Assembly: GCA_012932295.1 (NCBI GenBank) | Contig: JAAONU010000001.1 | Span: 49,263,134 to 49,327,133, forward strand | Origin: Cyclina sinensis | Taxonomy: Eukaryota > Mollusca > Bivalvia > Venerida > Veneridae | DNA length: 64,000 nt | Reading direction: 5' to 3' | In this document: positions 36,601-48,400 of the stretch, piece after piece | Position numbering within the stretch: position 1 is the stretch's first letter | Layout of the letters: each line of letters starts with the position of its first letter | Made by a program: the position numbers and the translations under genes | The notes under the pieces: generated by a model | Seen by the model: only the letters and a program-made list of their open reading frames with translations | Database searches by the model: none | What the model was told of the DNA's origin: nothing

Positions 36601-39600
36601 ATTGTAAAAAAAAGCTATAAACATACTCAAAGATGTAGTCTTGAAAACAACAATAGACACGTGTGAGTCTCGAATCCTAGATTAGAGAAAATATTCTCAA
36701 CACATCAAAATCGTGCTTGAATGCTTTCCAGCTTTTCAGTCCATAGTTTCTAAATGGAATCCGGTATTCTTTGAACTATGATAAATTTTCAAGCTAGAGA
36801 AAAGAAACTGGCCAAATATTCAGTTTTATTTCACTTTGACAGATTCGGAAGGCGTCTTTCCAATGTGCTGTGTTTCATTCCTGTTGCTATTAGTGGTTTT
36901 GTCGTGGGTGTTGTACAGACTATTGGTAACTACGATTCAAGATTATATGAATAGTTCTCAGGACTAAAGTCTTTAAGAAAAAAAGTAGATACTTAAATCT
37001 GAAACTATCATTCAGTTTTTTTGTGTTACAGTATAGAATTAAAGATCAAAATAACAAAATGGAAAATTTAGAAGTTTTTATTTCAAATACTAATGAATGC
37101 TTAGATTCTTTATGGTTTTAGTTTTATGCACTTACAGTTTAAATGGACAATTCAGCCAAAAATGATTTAAATAAATATGTAAATTTTAAAATATGTAAAT
37201 ATGTTTCTTTCTCATTCAGATGCAGGCAGCAAAGACATTATCACAAATGTGTTTGCAATAATCGCTAGTGTTGGTATCAATACTGCCTGGGGCCCTGTGC
37301 AGACAATAACGATTGAAGTCTATCCAACTGTTATCAGGTATTCTTTTTTGATTTACATCACCATTCATTTCATCTGAATCATCTGTTGATAATTGTTACG
37401 TTTCTCTATGTACCGTCCGTTCATCATTGTTTTCAGCTGATATTTACTCAGAAACACAAGTTGACTTAAGCGTCCCAAAGGTTTTACAACAAAACTGGTG
37501 TCGAAGTGATCAAAAGTTATGTTAGCATTATCAGAAGCCAGAATAGCCAATGGCTGCTAAATTTCTTTAAAAAAAATTTAAGAAATGACAGCCTTCTTTT
37601 CACAATTCAGTTTTAAAAAGTTATAATGGACATATAATGTTGATGAAGTAGAAAATTTGGTTGCTAAGTTATATTTCTTTGCATCAGTCAAAATCAGAAA
37701 ATGGAAACAAGGAAATTTTCATGAACAATAGCTCTTAAATAAATGCCTAGTTTTAGAAGTCTGTGAAGTTGGCAGTGGGATCAACATTCGACATTCAATG
37801 TCGCGCAGTGCATTGGACATTCAGCAGGACATTCGATTTGATGCATGTTTTTGAATGTCCAGCAGTGCATTCGACATTCAGCCGGGCATTCGATTTCATG
37901 TATGTTTTTGAATGTCCAGCAGTGGATTCGACATTCAGCAGGACATTCGATTGAATGCATGTTTTTGAATGTCCTGCAGTGCATTCGACATTGGGCAGGA
38001 CATTCGATTTCATGCATGTTCTTGAGTGTCCTGCAGTGCATTCGACATTGGGCAGGACATTCGATTTCATGCATGTTTTTGAATGTCCAGCAGTGCATTC
38101 GACATTGGGCAGGACATTCGATTTCATGAATGTTTTGGAATGTCCCGCAGTGCATACGACATTGGGCAGGACATTCGATTTCATGCATGTTTTTGAATGT
38201 CCAGCAGTGCATTCGACATTCAGCAGGACATTCGATTTCATGCATGATTTTGAATGTTCAGCAGTGTATTCGACATTCAGCAGGACATTCGATTCAATTA
38301 ATGTTTTTGAAAGTCCAGCAGTGCATTCGACATTCTGCAGGACATTCGATTTCATGCATGTTTTTGAATGTCCTGCAGTGCATTCGACATTGGACAGGAC
38401 ATTCGATTTCATGCATGTTTTTGAATGTCCAGCAGTGCATTCGACATTGGGCAGGACATTTGATTTCATGTATGTTTTTGAATGTCCAGCAGTGCATTCG
38501 ACATTGGGCAGGACATTCGATTTCATGTATGTTTTTGAATGTCCAGCAGTGCATTCGACATTCAGCAGGACATTCGATTTCATGCATGTTTTTGAATGTC
38601 CAGCAATGCATTCGACATTCAGCAGGACATTCGATTTGATGCATGTTTTTGAATGTCCTGCAGTGCATTCGACATTCAGCAAGACATTCGATTTCATGCA
38701 TGTTTTTGAATGTCCAGCAGTGTATTCGACATTGAGCAGGACATTCGATTGATTTCATGTTTTTGAATGTCCAGCAGTGCATTCGACATTGGGCAGGACA
38801 TTCGATTTCATGCATGTTTTTGAATGTCCAGCAGTGCATTCGACATTCAGCAGGACATTCGAATTAATGCATGTTTTTGAATGTCATGCAGTGCATTCAA
38901 TATTTTCAGCAGAATGTCGAATGTACTGCAGGACATTCAAAAACATGCATCAAATCGAATGTCCTGCCCAATGTCGAATGCACTGCTGGACATTCAAAAA
39001 CATGCATCAAATCGAATGTCCTGCCCAATGTCGAATGCACTGCTGGACATTCAAAAACATGCATCAAATCGAATGTCCTGCTGAATGTCCAATGCACTGC
39101 GGGACATTGAATGTCGAATGTTGATCCCACAGCCAACTTCACAGACTTTAGTTTTAGTTACTAGTCAAGTATCTGTAGAAATTCAACTGTTCTGTTGATA
39201 TTCGAGATTGAAAAAGGAGATTTTTGTCCAATGGATAGGAGTTATTTACATGAATAATAGAAAGCCTGTACAGACATATAAGAAATCTTGATTGAGTTAA
39301 TGCATGATTCGGATATTTGAGCAACGAGGCCTTATACATTCATTCTACAATATAAAAAAAGACGGCAAACATCCACGAATATGCTATAAGCTGGACAAAA
39401 TTGCCGAGATAAATGAACACATGCACAAGACAGGAACAAATTATGACATACATGAACCCAATGACAAGTCACAATAGACCTGCCTGTTATGCATGCAACC
39501 GGACCGTTTGGTATCCTAAGGATTCCCGGGAGTTCTGGCACGAGGCCAAAGAAAACAAAACGTTGAACTACTTTCGAATATTCATTGCATTTTACATCAT

Positions 39601-40591
39601 TGCACACTTGAAAATAATTAATTCAACTATTTATTTAAATGCTCCTGATTATATTCTCGAAATATTGGCCTCTCGAAGTATATTTTGTTTTTGTTTATAG
39701 CGTCCGGATATGCCCCCAGACATAAGATTGAGTAGAAAAATTACATACAAGTGCATAGAAAGCTGATGTCCTCTGATTTCAATTGCCATCGACGTGTAAT
39801 ATTTTTATCAAGTACTTATACAGAAGGATAACTCAAAATGAAATTTCCACAGTGATGTTAAAATAAATCTTTATAAAAAATTCTTATACACTTCATCTAT
39901 CTATTGAAGATTACTGATATTTTTGCTACTAAATCAATTAATTTATTATATTTTTAGTCCCTACAAACAAGTACTCAAATTACTAGAGGGTCAATACTCA
40001 CCGTTACGGGCATTACCAACAAACTCACTTTTTCGACTTTTTTTTCCAAATTGGATCATCACTTCATTAAATGTAAATAATTAAAAAATATACGTATATT
40101 TTTTCAGAAACATAGGTATGGGATCCATGAACGTTTTGGCGCGTGTGGGTGCTATGGTTGGACCCCAGCTCGTGTATCTGGTAATTTATGCTATCACTAT
40201 AGTAAATAGCGTATAAATACTGCTATTATGAAAACCCTTTAACTTTATTAACGTTATATACTGCAATGACTTCACCACATTTTTTTCGAAACGTAAAAGT
40301 TTTACTTAAAATATGCTAAACTTACTTGATGTGCCATTTACATATGTGTTACAGCTGTTATTCTTACGAGAATCTAAGTTTAAACAAACATAGGATATGT
40401 ATTTGTTATCGAGGATATAATTATGATCTGCTCTAGTTCTTAGTTTGTTTTACGCATCTCTTCCGGCGTTTCAGAATGTCTATGTGCCGGGGTTAATGTT
40501 TCATGTTTGCGGGGCGATAGGGCTGTTGTGTATTTTCTCCCAGCTGTGGCTTCCAGAAACTCGAAAGGCGAATTTAAGCGACAAGTTTTAA
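33678..40591 (+). CDS. SLC22-like MFS transporter, gene D (8 exons, intact)
   Basis: Predicted 495-residue SLC22-type plasma-membrane carrier; the substrate is unknown. Coding exons: 33678..33989, 35188..35609, 35820..36047, 36161..36295, 36843..36925, 37220..37337, 40108..40180, 40475..40591. The sum is 1,488 bases with GT-AG borders, and phases match gene C exon for exon. Visible are S-P-D-Q-I-I and G-G-C-G-R-F-Q at the N-terminus, and a cysteine loop with two N-x-S sites after helix 1. S-D-L-F-G-R-K-P-P lies in the helix 2-3 loop, L-P-E-S-F-R-W after helix 6, and L-P-E-T-R near the end. The C-terminal tail is 20 residues shorter than in gene C, stopping just after N-L-S-D-K-F. Intron 6 is 2.8 kb because it contains an inserted repeat element. 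An acceptor at 33645/33646 suggests a 5'-UTR intron. Confidence 0.93.
34195..34400. repeat. Dispersed mollusc-type repeat in gene D intron 1
   Basis: Contains C-TGACCCC-CTGGATT, then GAACAATCTTGGTAGATGTCC, then TTTGACCCCTCGGAAGGGGC. I associate these phrases with a repeat common in bivalve genomes. It has no coding capacity. This is recognition by memory only; a repeat-library search would decide. Confidence 0.4.
37748..39157. mobile_element. Non-autonomous TIR element with 57-bp hairpin minisatellite core and 9-bp target duplication
   Basis: The element proper is 37757..39148 (1,392 bp). It begins and ends with AAGTCTGTGAAGTTGGC in inverted orientation, and similarity between the ends continues inward for roughly 200 bases. 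The 9-bp sequence TAGTTTTAG directly flanks both ends (37748..37756 and 39149..39157), a clear target-site duplication. The core is 19 head-to-tail 57-bp units in perfect register (ATG at 37845, then every 57 bases to 38871), followed by three units in reverse. Most units contain GAATGTCC-x-GC and later its reverse complement, so each unit can fold on itself. A 9-bp duplication is typical of Mutator-type transposition. No transposase is encoded. It sits in intron 6 of gene D. Confidence 0.9.
39160..40100. other. Remainder of gene D intron 6, nothing recognised
   Basis: Between the repeat element and exon 7. Overlapping open frames on both strands at 39,332 to 39,700 show no known domain and no splice context. 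Confidence 0.5.
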
Positions 40592-40599
40592 TACTCGAA

Positions 40600-42360
40600 A
40601 GTTATTGACATTCAGAAATATATAAACACTAAGGTTGTGGAATGCAAACAGATTCATGAATTAACGACCATTAATATTAGTTGTATTCAAATGTGGAAAT
40701 TGAGATACACAAACAGAAATGTAAACAACAAAGTAAACCATTTGCGCGTATTTTCAAGTTACAAAGCATTGAAGTATATATATTTAAATTCAAAGATTTT
40801 GAACACTGTTGGCTTTTTTTCGGGTGATAGGAATATGGATGACTAAAACTTCAGTTTGGACTTTGTTAGTAGTCTTTTAATTTATTTTCCTTGTTTTAGT
40901 AGTCACTCCTGCAGATTTACATTGAAAAGGCATTTAAATAATGTCCAGGGACCGTTTCGTAATACTTATCTTATTTTCAGCAATAGCCATATGTGCTGTA
41001 CTAACATGGAAATTGTTGCAAGTTTGAAAAACTAATTAGCTTATCTTGAGACAGGAACAGGCTTTAAAGGGTCTGCAAAAATGTAAAAAAAATGAGCCTT
41101 TTTGTATTAAATGATTTGTATTTTCTGACGAAATCCCTTTGCAACGAAATGTGAAATTCAGCATTAGCCATCTGTGCTGTACTAACATGGAAAGTGTTGC
41201 AAGTTTGAAAAACTAATTAGCTTATCTTGAGACAGGTACAGGCTTTGAAAGGTCTGCAAAAATGTAAAAAAAAAACTATTAGCCTTTTTCTTGAAGCGGT
41301 GCTTATTAGGAAACAACTGAAAAAAGTACCCCGAGTCTGAATTTGTATTAAATTATTTGCATTTTCTGACGAAATCCCTTTGCAACAAAATGTGAAATAC
41401 TTGATACTTTTTTTTCTTTGGAGGACCCGGGACGACACATGTATCTTAGCTAATGGTGGTGAGTTCTTGTCAGTACTAAAACAAATGGAGTGTTCTTTAT
41501 AGTAATTACAAACCTGTCAGTTTGCTCGTCCGTATGTTCAATCGACAGCATTTCGTGTGCAGCATGAAAAGGTTACGCTGAACACATGCATCATTGGAAC
41601 GTGTTTTGCTATAATATTCATGTACAAATATGATTGTAGAGCACTGGTGTAAATAAAAACTAATACCCATGCTGTTTATGCGACCTTTTGAAGACAGCGT
41701 TGATGAAATTAGCTCCGCAAGTCGACACTGTCATGATGCGAGACCGTTATCTCATCTGTGACAGTTTTTGTTTTTGAAAATGTCTTTGTGGCATGAAGAA
41801 AAGGTTTGGTTTTTGTCATTCCATATTAAAGATTGTACGTCTTTTTTATTTACTGGTCACGCCTTAAATATTAAATTTTGTTCAAAAACGTCTGTTCCTC
41901 ACACGGGGGATTAAATGTCATATTTCATATACTAATAGACCTGAATATTTTCAGTCATGTTCATTTAATTATTAAATACATTGTATATGCTGCTTTCCAC
42001 TGCTTTATCTACAGCAATCTGAAATGGAGATATGCTTAAAATATCATAAATACTTGTATAAATACAGTGACAAAAACAACACATTGACATTTTTGACCAA
42101 TTAAGCATTATAGACTATGAATTAAACCTTACAAATTTTTCCATTTAAGTCAAATTTCCATTTTTAAAATGTACTTTTAACCAAGATATAACTACCAACT
42201 TATTTTAAATAAACACAAACTCCTAAAGCAGCATGTTTTTGAAGGTGACGTTTGACTATCTAAAGAATATAATTGCACAAAAACTTCAACCGTTTCATAT
42301 GATTCATGCAGTCCACCTGTACTGCAGGTTAAACATAATATGATGCATCTCTTATACATA
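40600..42360. other. Convergent intergenic region between gene D and the Cys-rich gene
   Basis: The 3' flanks of two genes transcribed toward each other. It includes a tandem duplication at 40,980 to 41,405. No open frame with recognisable content and no clear AATAAA close behind the gene D stop were seen. Confidence 0.5.
40980..41405. repeat. Tandem duplication, offset about 181 bp
   Basis: The phrase beginning TAGCCAT-x-TGTGCTGTACTAACATGG appears at about 40,984 and again at about 41,165. Further shared phrases follow (CTAATTAGCTTATCTTGAGACAGG, split by small changes; TTTTCTGACGAAATCCCTTTGCAAC). The second copy has an extra stretch of about 55 bases. Confidence 0.85.
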
Positions 42361-42361
42361 T

Positions 42362-42367
42362 TTTATT
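42362..42367 (-). other. Candidate polyadenylation signal of the Cys-rich gene
   Basis: AATAAA on the minus strand about 67 bases after the stop codon at 42436..42434. A plausible 3' end. Confidence 0.45.
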
Positions 42368-42433
42368 TCATATATTGCCATTGCATATGCATAATTATGT
42401 TTTTCTTTAGAAAAATTGCAACCAACCTGTTGT

Positions 42434-45400
42434 TTAACCGTGCTTCGGAAGACAGACACATTTGTTTTCACCACAACCGTGTCCAAAAGTAAGACGAATT
42501 TCACAGGAAATTGTGTTATGATGAAGATCGCATCCTAACGCTACTGCATCACAGTCGCTGGTGGTACAACACTCTGACATGAAATACAAAATAATTACCA
42601 CTTATGTAACTGCACTTCCACCGGAAAACGGTTTTAGTTACGAATATATTTTTATGTATCGAGCTGGTAGTCCTTCGTAATCTTGTCTCCCTATTTTGAC
42701 AATCTCTTGGCATAGGCACTTGGTTTCAACTCAATTGCCGTTATAATGATAATTTGCTATATATTACTGATAAACCCAGTTTACTAAAAAATGTCAAGGT
42801 AGATCAGCACAACGGAAGTGATATCTTAATATGAACATTTTAGCGTACCCGGTACTCCCATTGACAATAACAGATAAACTGAGAACCAGATCCGGAAAGG
42901 TACGGGTACGGTGAACTGTTCATATTAGACATTACTTCCGGTGCGGATAAAAATGGCAGCTGATCTACTTTTACTTTTCCATTAATATGGCAATCATAAA
43001 TATAACGGCAACTGTGTTTAGACTAAGTGCCCTTGGCAGAAAACACAAACAGTTTAGGATTCGCCCAAAGGATATGGCACTTTATTTTCAGAAAACACTC
43101 ATTAGTTGTAAGATGTTGCTCAAAACAATGACCAAACGGTTTAATCTGTTAAAAAGTACCACTAGTGAAACAATAAAATAATACTGGACAAAATCTAGTA
43201 CATGTTTAAAGGCGATAGTTGAATTTGTGTAGACAAACAGATAGACAGACAGACAGACAGACAGATAAAACTTTACCAGTCGCTCGCTTATTGTGTGATT
43301 TACACACGCAGTTCTTCTCCCCTGCTCCAACCCCAGATCCGTGTTGTATTTCACAGGCAGCCCTTCCACAGTGGTTGTCGTGAGCCCACTTAGTACAGTC
43401 TGAGTCTGATGCGCAAACGAGTGCGTTTAGAACTAGAAATTGTAAAAAAATAAATCATTGTTAGAACGTTTTGTTTTAAAAACTGTAACACGAGCAATAC
43501 CACGACATATAGCTATGTAATACATATTTTCATCACGATTTTATTTCTTAAACGACATTTTATTATTGTGTCATTTTATCAATATACAACCTTTAAACTC
43601 ACTGTTTCTGCATTGCCCTAAAATATTATCTATTCTAATTGGACAAAAACGATCGTAATTTAACGGGCTGTCTCCTCATACAAAGATGCTTCTTTAAATT
43701 GGGTGAAGTTTAAGGGTTATTAGTTTCACATCAATTTCAAGACAACTTCTTGCAATTTCTGTAAATAGCTCTCGGTGAGTGCTTTCTAAGTTCAAACCAG
43801 TACTCGCAATGGAATTTTGGTATGCGGAGAGACTCTGAAAGGATTGAACCCATGTTAGGATTTAAACCAACCGCCTTCGAATCGGAAGTCCGGAGGTGTT
43901 GTTTTTTTGCCACTACTCATAAATATTTCTGTCAGCTAGGAACGACTAATATACACTTCCTTTAGAGTGAATTATCTATTGTTGTAACCCATTGTACTAT
44001 TATAACTAAAATAGATCTGAACTTTTCTTTAACTGTTTTCTTGTTAGTTAGTTTATATAACTTTTCTTAACTGCGAGCTTTTTATCTAGAATATATTACA
44101 AATGTTCGCATATGGTTCCCATTATTTTTACAATTTACCATCATTATTTCATTAAGTGTTCTCTTTAAAACTGGTATATTATCTTATACATTAACTGAAA
44201 TGGTCAAACTCCATCGACTCTTTTCTTATGAGAACTTTTAAACAAATTTACCTCGTATTCTTTATCATAAACAAGAAAAATAACCTTTCTTTCTATTCTT
44301 GTCTTACAGGCACTATGATATCTTATTTTAAAATATATTGGGTATATTGTGCAATTGCTTTAGAAAAGGTAGTATAACTACCTAAACAATAGGTAATACA
44401 TTATCTAATTGTCTGCTGTGAGCACATTCACAAGCGTTCTGTCCTAGTTTAAAACTTACAAAGTAGAATGAAATTTTCTATGACGCCTTTATCCCCAGCT
44501 TTTCCATATCAAATGGTTCGTAGTTAAGGTATTAGGCCCCTAATTGAAAATTTTAGCCTATTTTTCAAATGGAAAATTTTCTTATTTCAATGCATTCAGG
44601 ACATTATTTGTGTACTTTAAGGAAGTTTTGACCGTGTAATTACAAAGAAATAAGAAAATTTCGCTAAAACTTGTATCAAGTCCGAGGGGGCAAAATGGAC
44701 GACCACCAGCAAATGTTCAAAACGAAAAAAAAATATTTTTTTCATTCAAAATGTTATATATTTACTATTTTTAAGTTAAGAAGACATCATACAATAAATT
44801 TATACAGTAAACAAAGATATATGATCAAGCATTTCAATCTAAATGTATTTTAAGTATATTCCTGAAATTCTAAAATGTGTCATTTTGAACATATTTTTTG
44901 TCCGTCCCACATAAACAAAGTAAAAAATATAGAAAAGCAGAATAGTGCATGCAAAAATATTGATTTACATTTTATCTATATCATATCCAGTGAAGTATAT
45001 TAAAAAATGAACAACTTTTACCGACAAAATATTCCAGAAGAAAAAAAAACATTTGAGAAGGTTAAATTTGCCGACTCGTAACTTGGAAAAACTAAAATTG
45101 ATTTTTTACCCAAAAAAGAGAGAATAAATTCACTCTCTGCATTTCTAAAATATAAGTTATGTAATAATTGTTTTGTGAAACAATAAAGAAAAAATTTAAA
45201 GAGTTTTTGTTCTAATGGGATAACATGACATAATTTCATTAAAAAAAATCTTAAAATAATAAACAAACTTATGTGTCTTCATTCTGTTTAGTTTAATAAA
45301 TAATTAATTATTTTTTTTATTAAATGCTTATCAGTGAAATACTTGCTTTAATCTGTGAAATAAAATATATATCATCATTGTACATGTATATCACGCACAC

Positions 45401-48400
45401 TGTGACTGATATAGCTTTACCAAACTTTTTTTGAAAAAATTTAATTTTCAAAATTTGTAAATTTACAAAGAATGTCATTGATATGTAGTTTTCATAATGG
45501 TACATTTCTTGATTCCAAACTTATGATTTACACAAATACAATTATAAACAACAGCATAATGATAACTATAAACTCAAAACTACTTGGTTTGAGCAGTGTT
45601 TCAGCGGGCACCTGAAAGTGTGGGCACCTGAAAGTGTATCATCTTTACGTGCATAAATTTGTTTCCATTTATGATGAAAACTGTTAAAAATTGCTGGTTT
45701 CCTAACTTTTAAAATAAAATATAAAAATGACTTGTTTGTTTGAGTGAAAATGATATTGATCACACATCAAAGTAAAAAATATTCAAATTCTCAATTGTGC
45801 TAGGCACTCGTAAAAAAAATGCAATTTTCTCTCATCTTTCATTGTGTTACATGGTATATTCATTCAGAAAAAACTAATATCCTCAATCATTATTTCCTTC
45901 AACATATAGTATCATAAAAATAACAATATATAACACTGACAATACGGGTAGTTGTGGTCCTTTGTTTACAGTTCTATATGTAATGTCACTCACTTTTCCA
46001 TAAGTCTTCCTGTTTGATTTACAGTTCACTCACTTTTCCTAAATAAGTCTACCAGTTTAGGTATTACAGCTTCTAGAACACGTTTTGAGTTTGTCACTCT
46101 TGGTTGACATTCAGAATTTTTAACTGTAAAGGTATTAAGAAGTCCATCTTCTCCTTCACGTGAGTATATTCTCTGAAGATGATTGAAGTTTAGTCCAGAC
46201 CCAGCTATGTTCTCTGCTGTGGCTAACTTGCAAATACCACTTGAAATCAGGATATCTAAACTTCTGATATTCTTGGCTTTCTCCCTGTTAAACATAAGTG
46301 AATTGTACATGGCTTTTGGTGAAAAGCTGAATTTGATAATTTCCTGCTTTGACAACTTTGTAAACATAAGGAGTTTACGTAAAAACGTAACATCCTCTAT
46401 AGCATTGTGTGCACTGTACGTAGTATGAAGATGACGAACCACTAAATCTTCTTGTTTATGGGATTCACCAGGAAAAACCTTTTTAAAAACTGGAAGAGTG
46501 TCAATAAGTCCCAGGGTACAATAGAAAAAAGAATCTAGAAAATCTACTGTCTTTAAAACAGATAAGAGGACGGGAAAGTCAAACCGCCTACCATTGTGGG
46601 CAATAAGGAAAACATTTGACTTGCTTTCTAGCCATTTTATGAACTGATGTAAGGCTTCCTTGATAGGCAAAGATTCCACTAAAGTTCCATGAACCTTCAT
46701 AAATGAATCAGTAACCACAATGCCAGTCACTTGTTGCGCAGTTGTTGTTATTGGCATCTTTGGTGTTACATACTTATCAAAGGTATCACCAGTGTCGTAA
46801 TCTATTGCTGATATCTGTGTAATGTGAGGAATGATACTTCCATGGACTGAAAATATATAAAACACCATAGATTGATAGAGTGCAATACATACATAATCTG
46901 TTTCATAATAAAATTTTAATAGAATCCTGTGAAGTATAAAACCAATCAAATGATAAGCCTTCATTTTTTGACAAGAATGAGGTGTTTACTGTGTAAGATA
47001 TATAAAATGGCCCTCTTTACAGCGACAACCTCATTAAAGAACAGTACATTTGTTGCAAGAAAATAAACTTCACTATGAAAGTATCCTTGTTACAATAACC
47101 TCTAGTCTAAACAATAAGTAAAGTATATTTGTTTGTTTGTTTTGGGTTTAACGTCACATCGACACAGTATAGGTCATATCGCGACATTCCAGCTTTACTG
47201 GTGGAGGAAGACCTCAGGTGCCCTTCCCTGAATTATTTCTGGCACGAACGGGTACCTGAGTATAACCACCGACGTTTTGTAAGCTAGCTGGATAGATTCC
47301 TCACATATAAGAATCCAAAGTCCCTGTTGAGATTCGAACCCACAGCGGTGAGGGGCAAGTGGTTTGAAGTCAACGACCTTAACCAATAATATGCACACAC
47401 CTATGTTTTCTTACTTGATGACCCGGTCTATTACGTTTCCACCATTTACATGTTCCACACGTACGGTGGCTTACTATTGTCTTTAAAACTTTCTTTCCAT
47501 ACTTTGCTTTTCCCATGAAGAAAGTGTGGGCTGCATGATAAAAACACAACAAATATATTAGGAGTTTATCTAACTTAGTTAAAAAATCAATGTATTATGT
47601 TAAAAAAAAACACACCAAAATAACAAAAAATAATGCATGCTGTGAACATGACAGCCAGGTCAGAGCTCAAAGTTAAAACCATGGTAATTCAAACAACCAT
47701 TAGGATTTTTCTTCTAAATGCCACAGTTTGAAAGAACTTTGTTGACTAACCAGTCTTACTTTTATGCAAAACTCACTTTTTCAATTATACATCAATAACA
47801 GTGGTTAAAACATACACAGATACTTTTCTGACAAATTATAAATCATAACTGACATGATAACTGAGAAAAAAAATCTTTTTTTACTTACATGTTAAACTGT
47901 CAAATCCTCTTTTATGCCAGGCAGTATCTACTGCACAGGACATACCACTGCGAGTTTTACAGGGAAATTTCGGGGAAAGTCTTAATCTGCTGTGGGGTTT
48001 TTCAAGATGTGGACCACTTCTGATTTTGTTTTTAACCTTTGACTGTCTGTGAGAACTGTAATTGTAAAAATATATTTCAAAAATATTTTCTGGATTTTAA
48101 AAATCATCTTTAAACGTTATATTGACAAATATTGAAGATACACCAATGAATTAAAAATAAGTATTTTATAGATAATATAACACAAAGTTCATACTAGAAT
48201 GAGTTTTGTTAATTATTAATGCTGATTGCACGACTTTTTCTGACCAATTTTGGTAATCACTACTATGAAATATTTCAGACTGCTTATCGATTATTGATCA
48301 CAAGAAGATACATCAAATTGTTTCTATTGAAGACGACCCCAAATAGCATTGCTTAATTATCATAGTATTATCATTGAATTGCTACACCCTGATATATATA

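Noticed and set aside
37795..38697. Open frames of 169 to 300 codons on both strands of the 57-bp repeat
   Set aside because: They exist only because the 57-base unit lacks stops and is a multiple of three. The frames overlap on both strands, lie inside a transposon-like element in an intron, and encode monotonous repeats.
39332..39700. Overlapping 91 and 95-codon open frames in gene D intron 6
   Set aside because: The frames face each other on opposite strands with no recognisable motif. Both are likely chance.
46847..46964. The 39 open codons upstream of the exonuclease exon as part of the protein
   Set aside because: A good TTTTCAG acceptor stands at the border. The upstream residues are hydrophobic, intron-like sequence and do not supply the missing D-x-E motif.
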